In this document: positions 53,880 to 63,416 of the stretch, in pieces
How positions within the stretch are numbered: position 1 is the stretch's first letter
Layout: each line of letters starts with the position of its first letter
Assembly: GCF_013386115.1 (NCBI RefSeq)
Contig: NZ_JACAOR010000002.1
Location: 444,383 to 508,382 of the forward strand
DNA length: 64,000 bases
Direction: 5' to 3'
Source of the DNA: Pseudomonas gingeri
GTDB lineage: Bacteria; Pseudomonadota; Gammaproteobacteria; Pseudomonadales; Pseudomonadaceae
Program-made: the position numbers and the translations under genes
The notes under the pieces: model-generated
What the model was told of the DNA's origin: nothing
Databases searched by the model: none
What the model saw: the letters and a program-made list of their open reading frames with translations, nothing else

Positions 53880-56224
53880 GCAATCATCAACAAGCCGACC
53901 AGATCCCGACTCCACGCTACAAGCCCTACAAGGGCGCGGCCGGCGGCTGGGGTGCCCTGATCAGCGTGGCACAGGCCTGGCTGACCAGCGACAACGCCTT
54001 GAAGAACCTGCGCATGATGCTCAAGACCAACCAGAACGGCGGCTTCGACTGCCCGGGTTGCGCCTGGGGCGACTCGCCGGAAAGCGGCATGGTCAAGTTC
54101 TGTGAAAACGGCGCCAAGGCGGTCAACTGGGAAGCCACCAAGCGCCGGGTGGATGCCGCGTTCTTTGCCAAGCACAGCGTCAGCGCCCTGTTCGAACAGT
54201 CCGACTACTGGCTCGAATACCAGGGTCGCCTGACCGAACCGATGAGCTACGACCCGACGACCGACCGCTACAAGCCCATCAGCTGGGAAGCCGCCTACGC
54301 GCTGATCGCCAAGCACCTGCTGAACCTGTCCAGCCCCGACCAGGCCGAGTTCTACACCTCGGGCCGGGCCAGCAACGAGGCGGCGTACCTGTACCAGCTG
54401 TTTGTCCGGGCCTTCGGCACCAACAACTTTCCCGATTGCTCGAACATGTGCCACGAAGCCAGCGGCGTGGCCCTGGCGCAAAGTGTCGGGGTCGGCAAGG
54501 GCACCGTGACCTTCGACGACTTCGAACACGCCGACGCGATTTTCGTCTGGGGCCAGAACCCCGGCACCAACCACCCGCGGATGCTCGAACCCCTGCGTGA
54601 AGCGGTGAAACGCGGCGCCCAGGTCGTCTGCATCAACCCGCTCAAGGAGCGCGGCCTGGAACGCTTCCAGCATCCGCAGCACCCGATCGAGATGCTCACC
54701 AACGGCGACAAGCCGACCAACACCGCCTATTTCCGCCCCGCGCTGGGTGGCGACATGGCCCTGCTGCGCGGCATGGCCAAGTTCCTGCTGCAATGGGAAC
54801 GCGATGCCCAGGCGGCGAACGAACCGTCGGTGTTCGACCACGACTTCCTCAACGAGCACACCGCCAATGTCCTCGACTACCTGGCCGCCATCGACGATAC
54901 CCCCTGGGAGCAGATCGTCTCGCAGTCGGGCCTGACCCTGGTGGAGATCGAGCAGTCGGCGCGGATGTACCTCAAGGGCAAGAACGTCATCATGTGCTGG
55001 GCCATGGGTATCACCCAGCACAAGCACTCGGTGCCGACCATCCAGGAAATCGCCAACCTGATGCTGCTGCGCGGCAATATCGGCCGCCCGGGCGCGGGCC
55101 TGTGCCCGGTACGCGGCCACAGCAACGTGCAGGGCGACCGCACCATGGGCATCAACGAACGCCCACCGGTGGCCTTCCTCGATGCCCTGGAGCGCCGCTT
55201 CCAGTTCAAGGTACCGCGCAGCAACGGCCATAACGTGGTCGAAGCCATCCACGCGATGCTCGACGGCCGCTCCAAGGTCTTCATCGGCCTTGGCGGCAAC
55301 TTCGCTCAGGCCACCCCGGACAGCCCGCGCACCTTCGAAGCGCTGCGCAACTGCGACCTGACCGTGCAGATCAGCACCAAGCTCAACCGCAGCCACCTGA
55401 CCCACGGCAAGGAAGCGCTGATCCTGCCGTGCCTGGGCCGCACCGATATCGACCTGCAGACCGAAGGCGCACAGGCCGTCACCGTGGAAGACTCGTTCAG
55501 CATGGTCCACGCCTCCAACGGCCAGTTGCAGCCGCTGTCCAGGCAGATGCGCTCGGAACCGTCGATCATCGCCGGCATCGCCGCCGCGACCCTCGGCACC
55601 CACCCGGTGGACTGGAACTGGCTGGTGGCCGACTACGGACGCATCCGCGACCTGATCGCCGACACCATTCCCGGCTTCAAGGACTTCAACCAGCGCCTCG
55701 AACTCCCGGGCGGTTTCTACCTGGGCAACGCCGCCGGCGCCCGGCGCTGGAACACCCCGTCGGGCCGGGCGAACTTCCGCTCGAACATCCTGCCGGCCGA
55801 CCTGATCCACGAACGCACCCACGCCACCGGCAAGGTGCCGGACCTGATCATGCAGTCGATGCGTTCCCACGACCAGTACAACACCACCATCTACGGCCTC
55901 GATGACCGCTACCGTGGGGTCAAGGGCCAGCGCGACGTGTTGTTCGTCAACGAAGCGGACATCATCCGCCTGGGCTTCAAGCCGGGGCAGAAGGCCGATA
56001 TCGTGTCGCTCTGGGAAGACGGCCGCGAGCGCCGGGTCAAGGGCTTCACCCTGCTGGCCTTCGACATTCCCGCCGGGCAGGCCGCCGCCTACTACCCGGA
56101 AGTGAACCCGCTGGTGCCCCTGGAAAGCGTCGGCGACGGCAGCCACACACCGACCTCCAAGTTCGTCGCGATCCGCCTGGAAATGGCCAGCGAAACCGGC
56201 CTGATCATGGCCAAGGCGAGCTGA
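53876..56224 (+). CDS. FdhF/YdeP-type molybdopterin oxidoreductase
   Basis: 782 aa. Close in pattern to YdeP-family molybdenum enzymes: GFDCPGCAWGDSPES (residues ~52-66), FCENGAKAVNWEAT, TSGRASNEAAYLYQLFVRAFGTNNFPDCSNMCHE (~160-193) and GVALAQSVGVGKG. The typical FDH 4Fe-4S CxxC-x3-C cluster motif is not obvious; YdeP proteins have a single CxxC-type pattern. The start is GTG 53876, overlapping the fdhD stop, since the upstream extension lies in fdhD. Substrate not known; formate-like oxidation or acid-resistance roles are described for relatives. Confidence 0.9.
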   Translation: MSNHQQADQIPTPRYKPYKGAAGGWGALISVAQAWLTSDNALKNLRMMLKTNQNGGFDCPGCAWGDSPESGMVKFCENGAKAVNWEATKRRVDAAFFAKHSVSALFEQSDYWLEYQGRLTEPMSYDPTTDRYKPISWEAAYALIAKHLLNLSSPDQAEFYTSGRASNEAAYLYQLFVRAFGTNNFPDCSNMCHEASGVALAQSVGVGKGTVTFDDFEHADAIFVWGQNPGTNHPRMLEPLREAVKRGAQVVCINPLKERGLERFQHPQHPIEMLTNGDKPTNTAYFRPALGGDMALLRGMAKFLLQWERDAQAANEPSVFDHDFLNEHTANVLDYLAAIDDTPWEQIVSQSGLTLVEIEQSARMYLKGKNVIMCWAMGITQHKHSVPTIQEIANLMLLRGNIGRPGAGLCPVRGHSNVQGDRTMGINERPPVAFLDALERRFQFKVPRSNGHNVVEAIHAMLDGRSKVFIGLGGNFAQATPDSPRTFEALRNCDLTVQISTKLNRSHLTHGKEALILPCLGRTDIDLQTEGAQAVTVEDSFSMVHASNGQLQPLSRQMRSEPSIIAGIAAATLGTHPVDWNWLVADYGRIRDLIADTIPGFKDFNQRLELPGGFYLGNAAGARRWNTPSGRANFRSNILPADLIHERTHATGKVPDLIMQSMRSHDQYNTTIYGLDDRYRGVKGQRDVLFVNEADIIRLGFKPGQKADIVSLWEDGRERRVKGFTLLAFDIPAGQAAAYYPEVNPLVPLESVGDGSHTPTSKFVAIRLEMASETGLIMAKAS

Positions 56225-56422
56225 TCGACAAATGGCAGGGCGCTGCAATGGCGCTCTGCCAAACATCAAGAAGGCGTAATGTCTTGGTCTCTTTAGGAAA
56301 ATTCAGTCAAGTAAAAGAGATCTTTTAGCACCCACCTCTTGACCCCGGTGATCAATGATCAGCCTCTGACGCCCATGCCTCAGCGCCGCCAACCTGCGCA
56401 GGTACAAAAGGGCGGAGGTGAC

Positions 56423-56757
56423 AGCCAGCGCCCCCCTCGATCATCGCATCCGGCGTAACTGAAGTCCCGAATACGGGTGACCTCATCCCAAATACGGATG
56501 ACCTCGTCCCAAATACGGATGACCTCATCTCGAATACGAGGGAGTTACCCTCCACACTTCTTGCCGCCATCGAGACGCTCTCACCCAAGGCGCGCAAGGA
56601 AAAGCTATGGCCACTAATCCTTTGGCTCTGCTCGCTCCGCCCACACAGTGCAGATCAACTGGCCAGGCAATTAAACAGGCAGCATGATCCGTGCAAGCTG
56701 ATCGACGCTCGTTTCGGGTGCCTTGATAACCGCAGCCGAGGATCACCGCCGAGGTAA
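56423..56757 (+). pseudogene. Remnant of AlbA/Schlafen-type ATP-binding regulator tail with heptad repeats
   Basis: An open frame without start begins after TGA near 56420 and ends at TAA 56755-56757. It reads PNTGDLIPNTDDLVPNTDDL (four 21-bp units, 56463-56545, each a PNTDDL heptad) followed by LLAAIETLSPKARKEKLWPL and ADQLARQLNRQHDPCKL. This combination of short acidic repeats and a winged-helix-like tail is the C-terminal style of AlbA_2/Schlafen-like ATP-dependent helicase regulators. Only the last ~110 residues remain and the final part has diverged, so it is a fragment. The region 56225-56420 shows nothing else. Confidence 0.55.
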
Positions 56758-56909
56758 TAGCAAAAGGCCATTCGACAAACTGATGGCCCTTTACTAGAGT
56801 CTCCGGGCGGTGCTCTTCATCCATTCGAATGTGATGGCCGGCACCCGCCCAGGGATCCTGCCCGCAGGTCGGGCAACTTCCTCTTTAGCACGGATTGCGG
56901 AGAGTACTC

Positions 56910-58934
56910 ATGTCGATCACGCCCGGTCACACCACGCACCACCAAGGCGACACCCCAACCTCCCCCAGCAAGGACAACCGCATCGTCAGCGCCGCGATCC
57001 ACCCGGCCATCGGCGTCGCGCGGGTCGGTAACAGCGAGGCGGAATATTTTGTCGGCCCCCAGGTCACGGAACCCCGGCCCGAGCCCCTCGGGTTTTATCG
57101 CGATGCCCAGGGCGCCCTGAAGCGCCAGGCCGCCGAATTCCGGATCTACGGCTATAACCTGGCCGGCGAAGTGGTCGCCGAGCTGACCACGGAAAACGCC
57201 GATATCACCTGGTCGGCCCATGTCGCCAACAGCAAGGCACAGTGGTACCAGTGGCAACTGGCGATGGACATCCCCGAAGCCGCCAAGGTGGTACTGCCCC
57301 TGCGCAATGCGACAGTCACCGACGCCAAGGCCCGCGGCGAACTGACCATTGACGGCGGCCTGCAACATATCAGCGGCACCCTGGCATCGGGAGTCGAGTT
57401 CAACGGGACGTTCCAGGGCACGCCGGTCTACCTCGGCGAATTGCGCACGGACGCCCAGGGTCGGTTGCTGTTCCTCGGCGGTCGCGGCGTCTCTGCCTCG
57501 CCCAAGGGCACACCGATCTTCAATCCGGCAGACGACAACAGCTTTATCAACGCCGACGGCTGGTACGACGATACCAGCGATGGCCCGGTCAGCGCCCAGG
57601 TCAGTATCGGCGGTCGCTCGATCCCGGTGGAGCCGGCCTGGGTCGTCACCGCGCCACCGAACTACGCACCGCAGGTAAAAGCCATACGCACCCTGTACGA
57701 CCTGACCTATGACCTGTTCATCGGGGCCGGCTGGCTGAAGCCGAGCACCTCGGTATCGTTCCGGCATGATGTCTATCCGATCCTGCAACGCCTGTCGGGC
57801 CTGCAATGGGTCAACCAGGGCTTCGCCACCCAGTTCGGCCATAACGGCCGCTACAACTTCGAAGACCCGGCCTTCATCGCCCAACTGGCGAGCAAGCCGA
57901 CGTCGGACAACTATGATGTGTTCGGTGAAACCCGCCGGCAGATCTTCAACAGTTTCCGCCAGCCCGACCCGGTCGATGGCAACGTCCTGCCCTGGCCATG
58001 GATCTATGGCGATGCCATGACCTCGATACCCAACCCGAGCCCACGGCAGAACGCCGCGATTACCCAGACCCAGTACCAGGCGCTCAGCCTCTGGGCCGCT
58101 GGCACCTTCGAATCCGACTGGGCCGGCGATCCGCTGCCCGAGCACCTCGACTCGGTCCCCCTGGCCGAGCAACCGGCGATGCTCGACCGTGCAGCCCTGG
58201 ACTTCTGCCTGGCCGATGCCTTCCATCCCGGCTGCGAACTGACCTGGCCGATGCGTCACCTGCCGCTGTATGCCAAGCCCTGGCGCATTCGCCAGCGTCC
58301 GGCCGGCAGCTCGCAACCCGACTACGGCAAAACCCTGAACCAGGCCCAGGCACTGGCCGTCGGCGGCCCGCTGTACGGCCAGGGGCCCGGTGACCTGAAC
58401 CGCTGGATGGGCCTGCCCTGGCAGGCGGACACGGCCTATTGCCGTGGCGGCTACGACCCGGCCTACAACCCGTTCACCTCGACATTCTGGCCCGCCCGCG
58501 TCCCCAACCAGGTGCTCAGCGATGCCGATTACGCCCTGGTCACCGACCCTTCGGTGCCGCCGGAGCAGCGGCTCGTCGCCTTTGCCGAGCGCAGCAACTG
58601 GAACGCGCCGCTGGATATCAACTATCCGGAAAAGACCCCGACCGCGGTACAGATGAAGACCATGGTCGATATCTTCGGCTCCATGGGCCTGCTGGAAGTA
58701 CGCAAGGGCATCTCCGGCAGCGCCGTCTACCCGGACACGATGATGGTCGCCAGCTACGGCCCGGCCATTACCCAGGCGCAGACCTTTGCCAGTGCGCAGT
58801 TGGCGGCCGATTTTGCGGCGGCGGGCAGTCCCGGCGCAGCGGGACCACGGCCGCCCAAGGGAGCCAACTTCAGCAGTCAGGAAGAGGCCCGGGAGGCACC
58901 ACGCGCCGTCAACCCCGGAAACCGTCCGACCTAG
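56910..58934 (+). CDS. LodA-like quinoprotein (CTQ-dependent amino acid oxidase family)
   Basis: 674 aa. The N terminus IVSAAIHPAIGVARVGNSEAEYFVGPQV is the LodA/GoxA signature. In LodA-like oxidases a Cys and a Trp about 65 residues apart form the cysteine tryptophylquinone cofactor; here Cys in AFHPGCELTW and Trp in GLPWQADTAYC are 62 residues apart and are the likely pair. Relatives oxidise L-lysine or glycine and release hydrogen peroxide. The start is ATG 56910 (MSITPGH) behind GGAGAG; a TTG at 56895 is weaker. The lodB-like gene begins immediately at 58935, with no spacing. Confidence 0.88.
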   Translation: MSITPGHTTHHQGDTPTSPSKDNRIVSAAIHPAIGVARVGNSEAEYFVGPQVTEPRPEPLGFYRDAQGALKRQAAEFRIYGYNLAGEVVAELTTENADITWSAHVANSKAQWYQWQLAMDIPEAAKVVLPLRNATVTDAKARGELTIDGGLQHISGTLASGVEFNGTFQGTPVYLGELRTDAQGRLLFLGGRGVSASPKGTPIFNPADDNSFINADGWYDDTSDGPVSAQVSIGGRSIPVEPAWVVTAPPNYAPQVKAIRTLYDLTYDLFIGAGWLKPSTSVSFRHDVYPILQRLSGLQWVNQGFATQFGHNGRYNFEDPAFIAQLASKPTSDNYDVFGETRRQIFNSFRQPDPVDGNVLPWPWIYGDAMTSIPNPSPRQNAAITQTQYQALSLWAAGTFESDWAGDPLPEHLDSVPLAEQPAMLDRAALDFCLADAFHPGCELTWPMRHLPLYAKPWRIRQRPAGSSQPDYGKTLNQAQALAVGGPLYGQGPGDLNRWMGLPWQADTAYCRGGYDPAYNPFTSTFWPARVPNQVLSDADYALVTDPSVPPEQRLVAFAERSNWNAPLDINYPEKTPTAVQMKTMVDIFGSMGLLEVRKGISGSAVYPDTMMVASYGPAITQAQTFASAQLAADFAAAGSPGAAGPRPPKGANFSSQEEAREAPRAVNPGNRPT

Positions 58935-60017
58935 ATGGAAGACTACGACGTCGCCATCGTCGGTGGCGGTCCGGCCGGTTCGGCGACCGCCATCACCCTG
59001 GCTCGCCAGGGCTGGCGGGTGCTGCTGGCCGATTCGGCGCCTGCCGGACGTTTTCGGGTGGGCGAGGGTTTTCCGCCTTCGGCCCGTTCGCTGCTCGCCG
59101 ACCTGGGGGTGCTCGACGGCTTTCTCGCCGCCGGGCATCGCCCCAGCTACGGCAATGTCTCGGTGTGGGGCTCGGATGAGCCACACACCGATGACTTCAT
59201 CTTCCGTACCCACGGCCAGGGCTTCCAACTGGACCGTGCCGCTTTCGATCGTCACCTGCGTGCCGCCGCCCGCCAGGCCGGGGTGGCGCTTCACGAATCC
59301 ACGCGCTTGAGCCAGACACCCGACGAGGGCGGTTTCTGCCTGCGCCTCGCCCGCGACGGTCATGAACACCGGGTCCGCAGCCGCTGGCTGATCGACGCCG
59401 GTGGCCGCCCGGCCGTGTTCGCCCGCCAGCAAGGGGCACAGCGCCTGGAAAATGATCGGCTGGTGGCGTTCTACCTGTTGCTGCACAGCCCCCGGGGCAC
59501 CGACCGGGACGGCCGGACCCTGGTCGAGGCGGTCGAGAACGGCTGGTGGTACAGCGTACTGCTGCCCTCGGGAGAGCGGCTGGTGACCTACCTCAGCGAT
59601 CTCGACCTGCTCGACCGCCAGCAGTTGCTGAACAGCCAGGGCCTCTGGCGACTGCTGCAACAGACGCACTTGCTCCGCGACCTGTGCCAGCAACATGGCT
59701 ACCTGCCCGGCACCTCGGTCCACGGCATGGATGCCGGCAGCGGGCGGCTTTCCGTGTTCCATGGCGAGCATTGGGCGGCCGTCGGCGATGCGGCGCTATC
59801 CTTCGACCCGCTGTCCTCGCAAGGCATCGCCACCGCGCTTTACTGCGGCATTCACTGTGCCCAGGCCGTGCACGCCGCGCTGCAGGGCGACGACAAGGCG
59901 CTACCGGCCTATGCCGATCTGCTGGCACGGATCTACGCCGCCTACCTGGTTAACCGGAAGCAGTTCTACGGGATGGAAAAACGCTGGAGCGAGTCGCTTT
60001 TCTGGAGTCGACGTTAG
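58935..60017 (+). CDS. LodB-like FAD-dependent oxidoreductase
   Basis: 360 aa. The FAD-binding Rossmann motif YDVAIVGGGPAGSATAITLARQGW is at residues ~4-27; a second FAD motif GDAALSFDPLSSQGIATALY lies at ~285-305. In LodA/GoxA systems the flavoprotein partner is needed to build the CTQ cofactor in the oxidase. The start follows the LodA stop directly, so the two are translated together. It is tryptophan halogenase-like in overall family. Followed by 207 bp without genes. Confidence 0.88.
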   Translation: MEDYDVAIVGGGPAGSATAITLARQGWRVLLADSAPAGRFRVGEGFPPSARSLLADLGVLDGFLAAGHRPSYGNVSVWGSDEPHTDDFIFRTHGQGFQLDRAAFDRHLRAAARQAGVALHESTRLSQTPDEGGFCLRLARDGHEHRVRSRWLIDAGGRPAVFARQQGAQRLENDRLVAFYLLLHSPRGTDRDGRTLVEAVENGWWYSVLLPSGERLVTYLSDLDLLDRQQLLNSQGLWRLLQQTHLLRDLCQQHGYLPGTSVHGMDAGSGRLSVFHGEHWAAVGDAALSFDPLSSQGIATALYCGIHCAQAVHAALQGDDKALPAYADLLARIYAAYLVNRKQFYGMEKRWSESLFWSRR

Positions 60018-60224
60018 CGTCGAAAAAGCGCGTTGACGATGCTCAGGACGCGCGAAACGGCAGGGTTGAAGTGATCTAGGACTGTCTTTTTTCGACTAAG
60101 TTCCCCAGTAAAAACAGTAAGTTATGATTTTGTATACAACCCGTGCTATTCGTCGGATTTCCATTGTAACGACTCCGTCACAAGCCTCAGGATCGCGCCG
60201 TCATCCCTTTGAGGCTCCTCTCAC

Positions 60225-60695
60225 ATGAAGTTCTCGTCGATTCTCTTGTTGTCCCTGAGCCTGGCCAGTGGCCTCGCGTCGGCTGGCGGTACCACCGAAG
60301 CCGGTATTGGTGGCGCATTGGGCGGCGTGCTCGGCTCCGCCGTCGGCCAGTCGCTGGGCGGTAACACCGGTTCGACCATCGGCGCGGCCCTTGGCGGCGC
60401 GGGCGGTAGTGCGGTGGGTGCCGACCGGCGCAGCCGTGGCGAAGCCGCCATCGGCGGGGCCCTCGGCGCGGCCGGTGGCAACGTGGTCGGCCGCAGCATG
60501 GGCGGCAGCACCGGTAGCCTGATCGGCGCCGCGGCAGGCGGTGGCGCCGGCGGTGCATTGGGTAACTACATGGGCAACTCCAGCGATCGCGAAGATCGCC
60601 GTTACCGGGATGACCGTCGCGACTATCGCGGTGACCACCGTGGCCGTGGTCACGCCTATGGCCATCGCAAGCACGGTCGTCACTGGCGCGACTGA
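60225..60695 (+). CDS. Glycine-zipper membrane/exported protein
   Basis: 156 aa. Signal peptide (residues ~1-20, SGLASA-GG). Then several Gly-rich zipper repeats GIGGALGGVLGSAVGQSLGG, GSTIGAALGGAGGSAVG and GSLIGAAAGGGAGGALG (about 26-115), followed by a basic/His-Arg tail (RDDRRDYRGDHRGRGHAYGH). Glycine-zipper proteins associate with membranes or outer-membrane stress responses. Function unknown. Confidence 0.75.
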   Translation: MKFSSILLLSLSLASGLASAGGTTEAGIGGALGGVLGSAVGQSLGGNTGSTIGAALGGAGGSAVGADRRSRGEAAIGGALGAAGGNVVGRSMGGSTGSLIGAAAGGGAGGALGNYMGNSSDREDRRYRDDRRDYRGDHRGRGHAYGHRKHGRHWRD

Positions 60696-60931
60696 GTCAG
60701 CGCAAGGGAATGCCGCCCAGGCATTCCCTTGGCTTGGGCACGATCCCTCGCTCCCCATGCATAAAGCCCGTCGGCAAATCCATCGACCATGCAGATTGCA
60801 TGGGCCTCAGACCCAGCCTTGCCTGTAACCCACTGAAATAAATGGTGATTTTTTCAATCGAGGGTTTGGCACGTCCGCTGCTATCTCCTGAGTGAAGGCT
60901 GCATGTCTCTCACTTATGGAGCACAACAACA

Positions 60932-61843
60932 ATGATCGGGAACGCCGAAACCTACCCTGGCGCAGTGCACGACTCGTCGAATCACTCAGGAGTTTCCTGG
61001 GCGGCGATCTTTGCCGGAGCCGCCGCCGCGGCCGCACTTTCTCTCCTGCTGCTCATGCTCGGTGCCGGGCTGGGCTTTTCCGCCGTATCGCCCTGGGCGG
61101 GCGAAGGCGTCAGTGCCAAGGGACTTGGCATCTCGGCGATCGTCTGGCTGGCCGTGACACAGATCCTCGCCTCGGGCATGGGCGGTTATCTCGCCGGACG
61201 CCTGCGGGTGAAGTGGACTCGCATGCACAGCGATGAGGTCTACTTCCGCGATACCGCCCATGGTTTTCTGGCCTGGGCCGTGGCAACCCTGCTGACCGTC
61301 ACCGTGGTAGCCGGCTCCGTCAGCGGTCTGGTCGGCGGCGGCGTCAAGGCGGGAGCGACGGTCGCCTCCGGGGCCACGAGCAGCCTCGCCAGCACCGCCA
61401 CGCAGAACACCGCGGGCAACTCCGACTACTTCATCGACCTGCTGTTTCGCGATAACCGCCCGGTGGCCGTCAGCGAAGACGCCGCCCACGCCGTGGTCAC
61501 GCGGATCTTCGCCCGCAGCCTGGGCAACGGTCAGTTGAGCAGTGACGACCGCGCCTATCTGGCGCAGTTGGTCAGCCAGCGTACCAATCTCAGCCAGGCC
61601 CAGGCCGAAGCACGCGTGGACCAGGTCTACGGCCAGGCCCGCCAGGCCGTCGACGACGCTCGCCAGGCTGCCGATCGCGCTGCCAAGGCCGCCGCCTGGT
61701 CAACCCTGTGGATGTTTATCGCGCTGCTCATCGGTGCCTTCTTCGCCAGCCTCGCCGCCACGTTCGGCGGTCGCCAGCGCGATGGCGTGACCTACCTGGA
61801 AGCCGGCGAATACCACACCACCGAAGCCGTGACCCTGCGTTAA
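60932..61843 (+). CDS. Uncharacterised inner-membrane protein
   Basis: 303 aa. Hydrophobic segments at about residues 22-50, 68-90, 113-140 and 260-285 predict four TM helices; a long soluble coiled-coil-rich region (190-260, ARVDQVYGQARQAVDDARQAADRAAKA) precedes the last helix. It starts VSWAAIFAGAAAAAALSLLLLMLGAGLG, a pattern common to uncharacterised Pseudomonas membrane proteins. A 24-aa TM peptide gene follows after 13 nt. Function unknown. Confidence 0.7.
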   Translation: MIGNAETYPGAVHDSSNHSGVSWAAIFAGAAAAAALSLLLLMLGAGLGFSAVSPWAGEGVSAKGLGISAIVWLAVTQILASGMGGYLAGRLRVKWTRMHSDEVYFRDTAHGFLAWAVATLLTVTVVAGSVSGLVGGGVKAGATVASGATSSLASTATQNTAGNSDYFIDLLFRDNRPVAVSEDAAHAVVTRIFARSLGNGQLSSDDRAYLAQLVSQRTNLSQAQAEARVDQVYGQARQAVDDARQAADRAAKAAAWSTLWMFIALLIGAFFASLAATFGGRQRDGVTYLEAGEYHTTEAVTLR

Positions 61844-61856
61844 TAGGAGAATCAAC

Positions 61857-61931
61857 ATGCGCTCACTTCTACTGTTCTTCCTGGGTGTACCCATCCCGAT
61901 CATTATCCTGATCGCGCTGTTCGTGCACTGA
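61857..61931 (+). CDS. 24-aa single-TM small membrane protein
   Basis: ATG 61857 is preceded by TAGGAGAATCAAC, a near-perfect ribosome site with 8-nt spacing. The peptide MRSLLLFFLGVPIPIIILIA-LFVH is almost wholly hydrophobic, forming one TM helix. Peptides of this style are widespread in Pseudomonas and enterobacteria but unnamed here. It lies 13 nt after the four-TM protein gene, most likely in the same transcript. Confidence 0.7.
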   Translation: MRSLLLFFLGVPIPIIILIALFVH

Positions 61932-62274
61932 TGTACCGGCGGCGGCCCTCTCCCGAGGGTCGCCGCGCTTGTAAGCGTTACGCTTAATCCGCCCCGCCCC
62001 GTAGTCCATGGTCAGGGGAGATGCGTTACATTCCATTACATCTCTCGCTTGCCGATGCCTTAAGCCGAATTCCTAGAAGCCGCACGTTAGAGCCTTTGCA
62101 CCATCTTCCCAGGAGCCTTTGCCGTTACTGGATGATGGTCGAAATATCTGTCCGACCGGTCAATTTAAAAACCAATTGCACACGCGAAAACACAAGCTGT
62201 CCGGCCAGTCGGATTAAGGGTTATCCCGATACTGATATCAATATGCTACCGATATGATCCGCCGACCTTGAGCT
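61932..62274. other. Intergenic region before chemosensory genes
   Basis: 343 bp with no supportable gene. A 78-codon frame at 62021-62257 lacks a ribosome site and is judged spurious. The region must hold the promoter of the chemosensory genes; a partial flagellar-type (sigma-28-like) match TTAA-N15-GCCG lies near 62061, but the downstream half is poor. Confidence 0.4.
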
Positions 62275-63381
62275 ATGCAATGGAAGCAGGAGATGCGGAT
62301 CTATCTTGGAGTCTGGTTAGGGATCGCGCTTAGTGCTGTCGGGCTGTTTCTCGCCCACCCCCTCCTCAATGGTGCCGGCCTCGTGCTTATCGCCGCCGCC
62401 GTCATAGGCCTGCGTGTCACCAAGGCGCCGAACGCCGCGCTCGCCACCACCCTTACGCCGCACCCCGATACCGCCCCTCCTGCCACCGAACTGCATGTCC
62501 TGCTACCGGCCGTCGCGCCGAGCTGGAGCGACAGCATCGGCCAGAGCCGCGAACTGCTGCAGTCCAATATCAGCGAGCTGTTCCAGCGTTTCGCCAATAT
62601 CGCCACACGCCTGGAAGGCGGCCTGCACAACTCCGAAAGCATCCTCGGCAGCGGCGGTGTCGGCGAAAGCCTGCGCGATGCCAACGACCGCCTGCATGAA
62701 GTGACCCAGTCCTTCGAAACCAGCAGCCAGCGCCAGCACGAACTGCTCGGCACCATCAGCCACCTGGGCGACTACGCCAGCCAGTTGCAGCAGATGGCCA
62801 AGCGGGTGCAGGAAATCGCCAGCCAGACCAACCTGCTGGCGCTCAACGCCGCCATCGAGGCGGCTCGCGCCGGCGAATACGGCCGGGGCTTCTCGGTGGT
62901 CGCCGACGAAGTGCGCAAGCTCTCCACCCTGTCCGCCGAAACCGGCCAGGGCATGGATGCCAAGGTCGGCGAAATCAACCATGCGATCCAGACCACCATC
63001 AGCGCCGCCGCCGAACTGGGCACCAGCGAACAGGCCAACCTGGATTTCCTCAACCGCTCGGTGACCCAGGTCATGGCACGCCTGGGGGACAACCTCGACG
63101 AGCTGACCGATGCCTCCCGCGCCCTGCAACAGGACGCCCGGGACACCCAGGCCGACATCCAGGCCATCATGGTCAACCTGCAGTTCCAGGACCGCACCGA
63201 CCAGATGCTCGACCATGTCCAGGCCGACCTCACCCACTTGCTCGAAGCCATTGCCAGCCAGGACAGCAGTCTCAATGACCCGCCCGCCTGGCTCGAACGC
63301 CTGCGCCAGCGCTTCACCACCGACGAAGAGCGACAGGGTCGGCCCCAGGCGGCGGCCAGCAGCGACGTGACCTTCTTCTAG
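62275..63381 (+). CDS. Methyl-accepting chemotaxis-type transducer (short, membrane-anchored)
   Basis: 368 aa. Two hydrophobic segments at about residues 8-24 and 30-46 form a hairpin anchor with almost no periplasmic loop, so input is probably cytoplasmic or membrane-based. The signalling tip is [20 protein letters not shown] then [14 protein letters not shown] (residues ~185-220), the CheA/CheW-binding hairpin. The C terminus lacks a CheR pentapeptide. The protein is followed 35 nt later by a CheY-like gene and then a STAS gene, suggesting a small chemosensory cluster. Confidence 0.85.
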   Translation: MQWKQEMRIYLGVWLGIALSAVGLFLAHPLLNGAGLVLIAAAVIGLRVTKAPNAALATTLTPHPDTAPPATELHVLLPAVAPSWSDSIGQSRELLQSNISELFQRFANIATRLEGGLHNSESILGSGGVGESLRDANDRLHEVTQSFETSSQRQHELLGTISHLGDYASQLQQMAKRVQEIASQTNLLALNAAIEAARAGEYGRGFSVVADEVRKLSTLSAETGQGMDAKVGEINHAIQTTISAAAELGTSEQANLDFLNRSVTQVMARLGDNLDELTDASRALQQDARDTQADIQAIMVNLQFQDRTDQMLDHVQADLTHLLEAIASQDSSLNDPPAWLERLRQRFTTDEERQGRPQAAASSDVTFF

Positions 63382-63416
63382 TTTCTCCCGCTTTTCCCTT
63401 TGCAAGAGTGATGAAC

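Noticed and set aside
62021..62257. 78-codon plus-strand frame before the chemotaxis transducer
   Set aside because: No ribosome site and composition unlike a protein; probably leader/promoter DNA.
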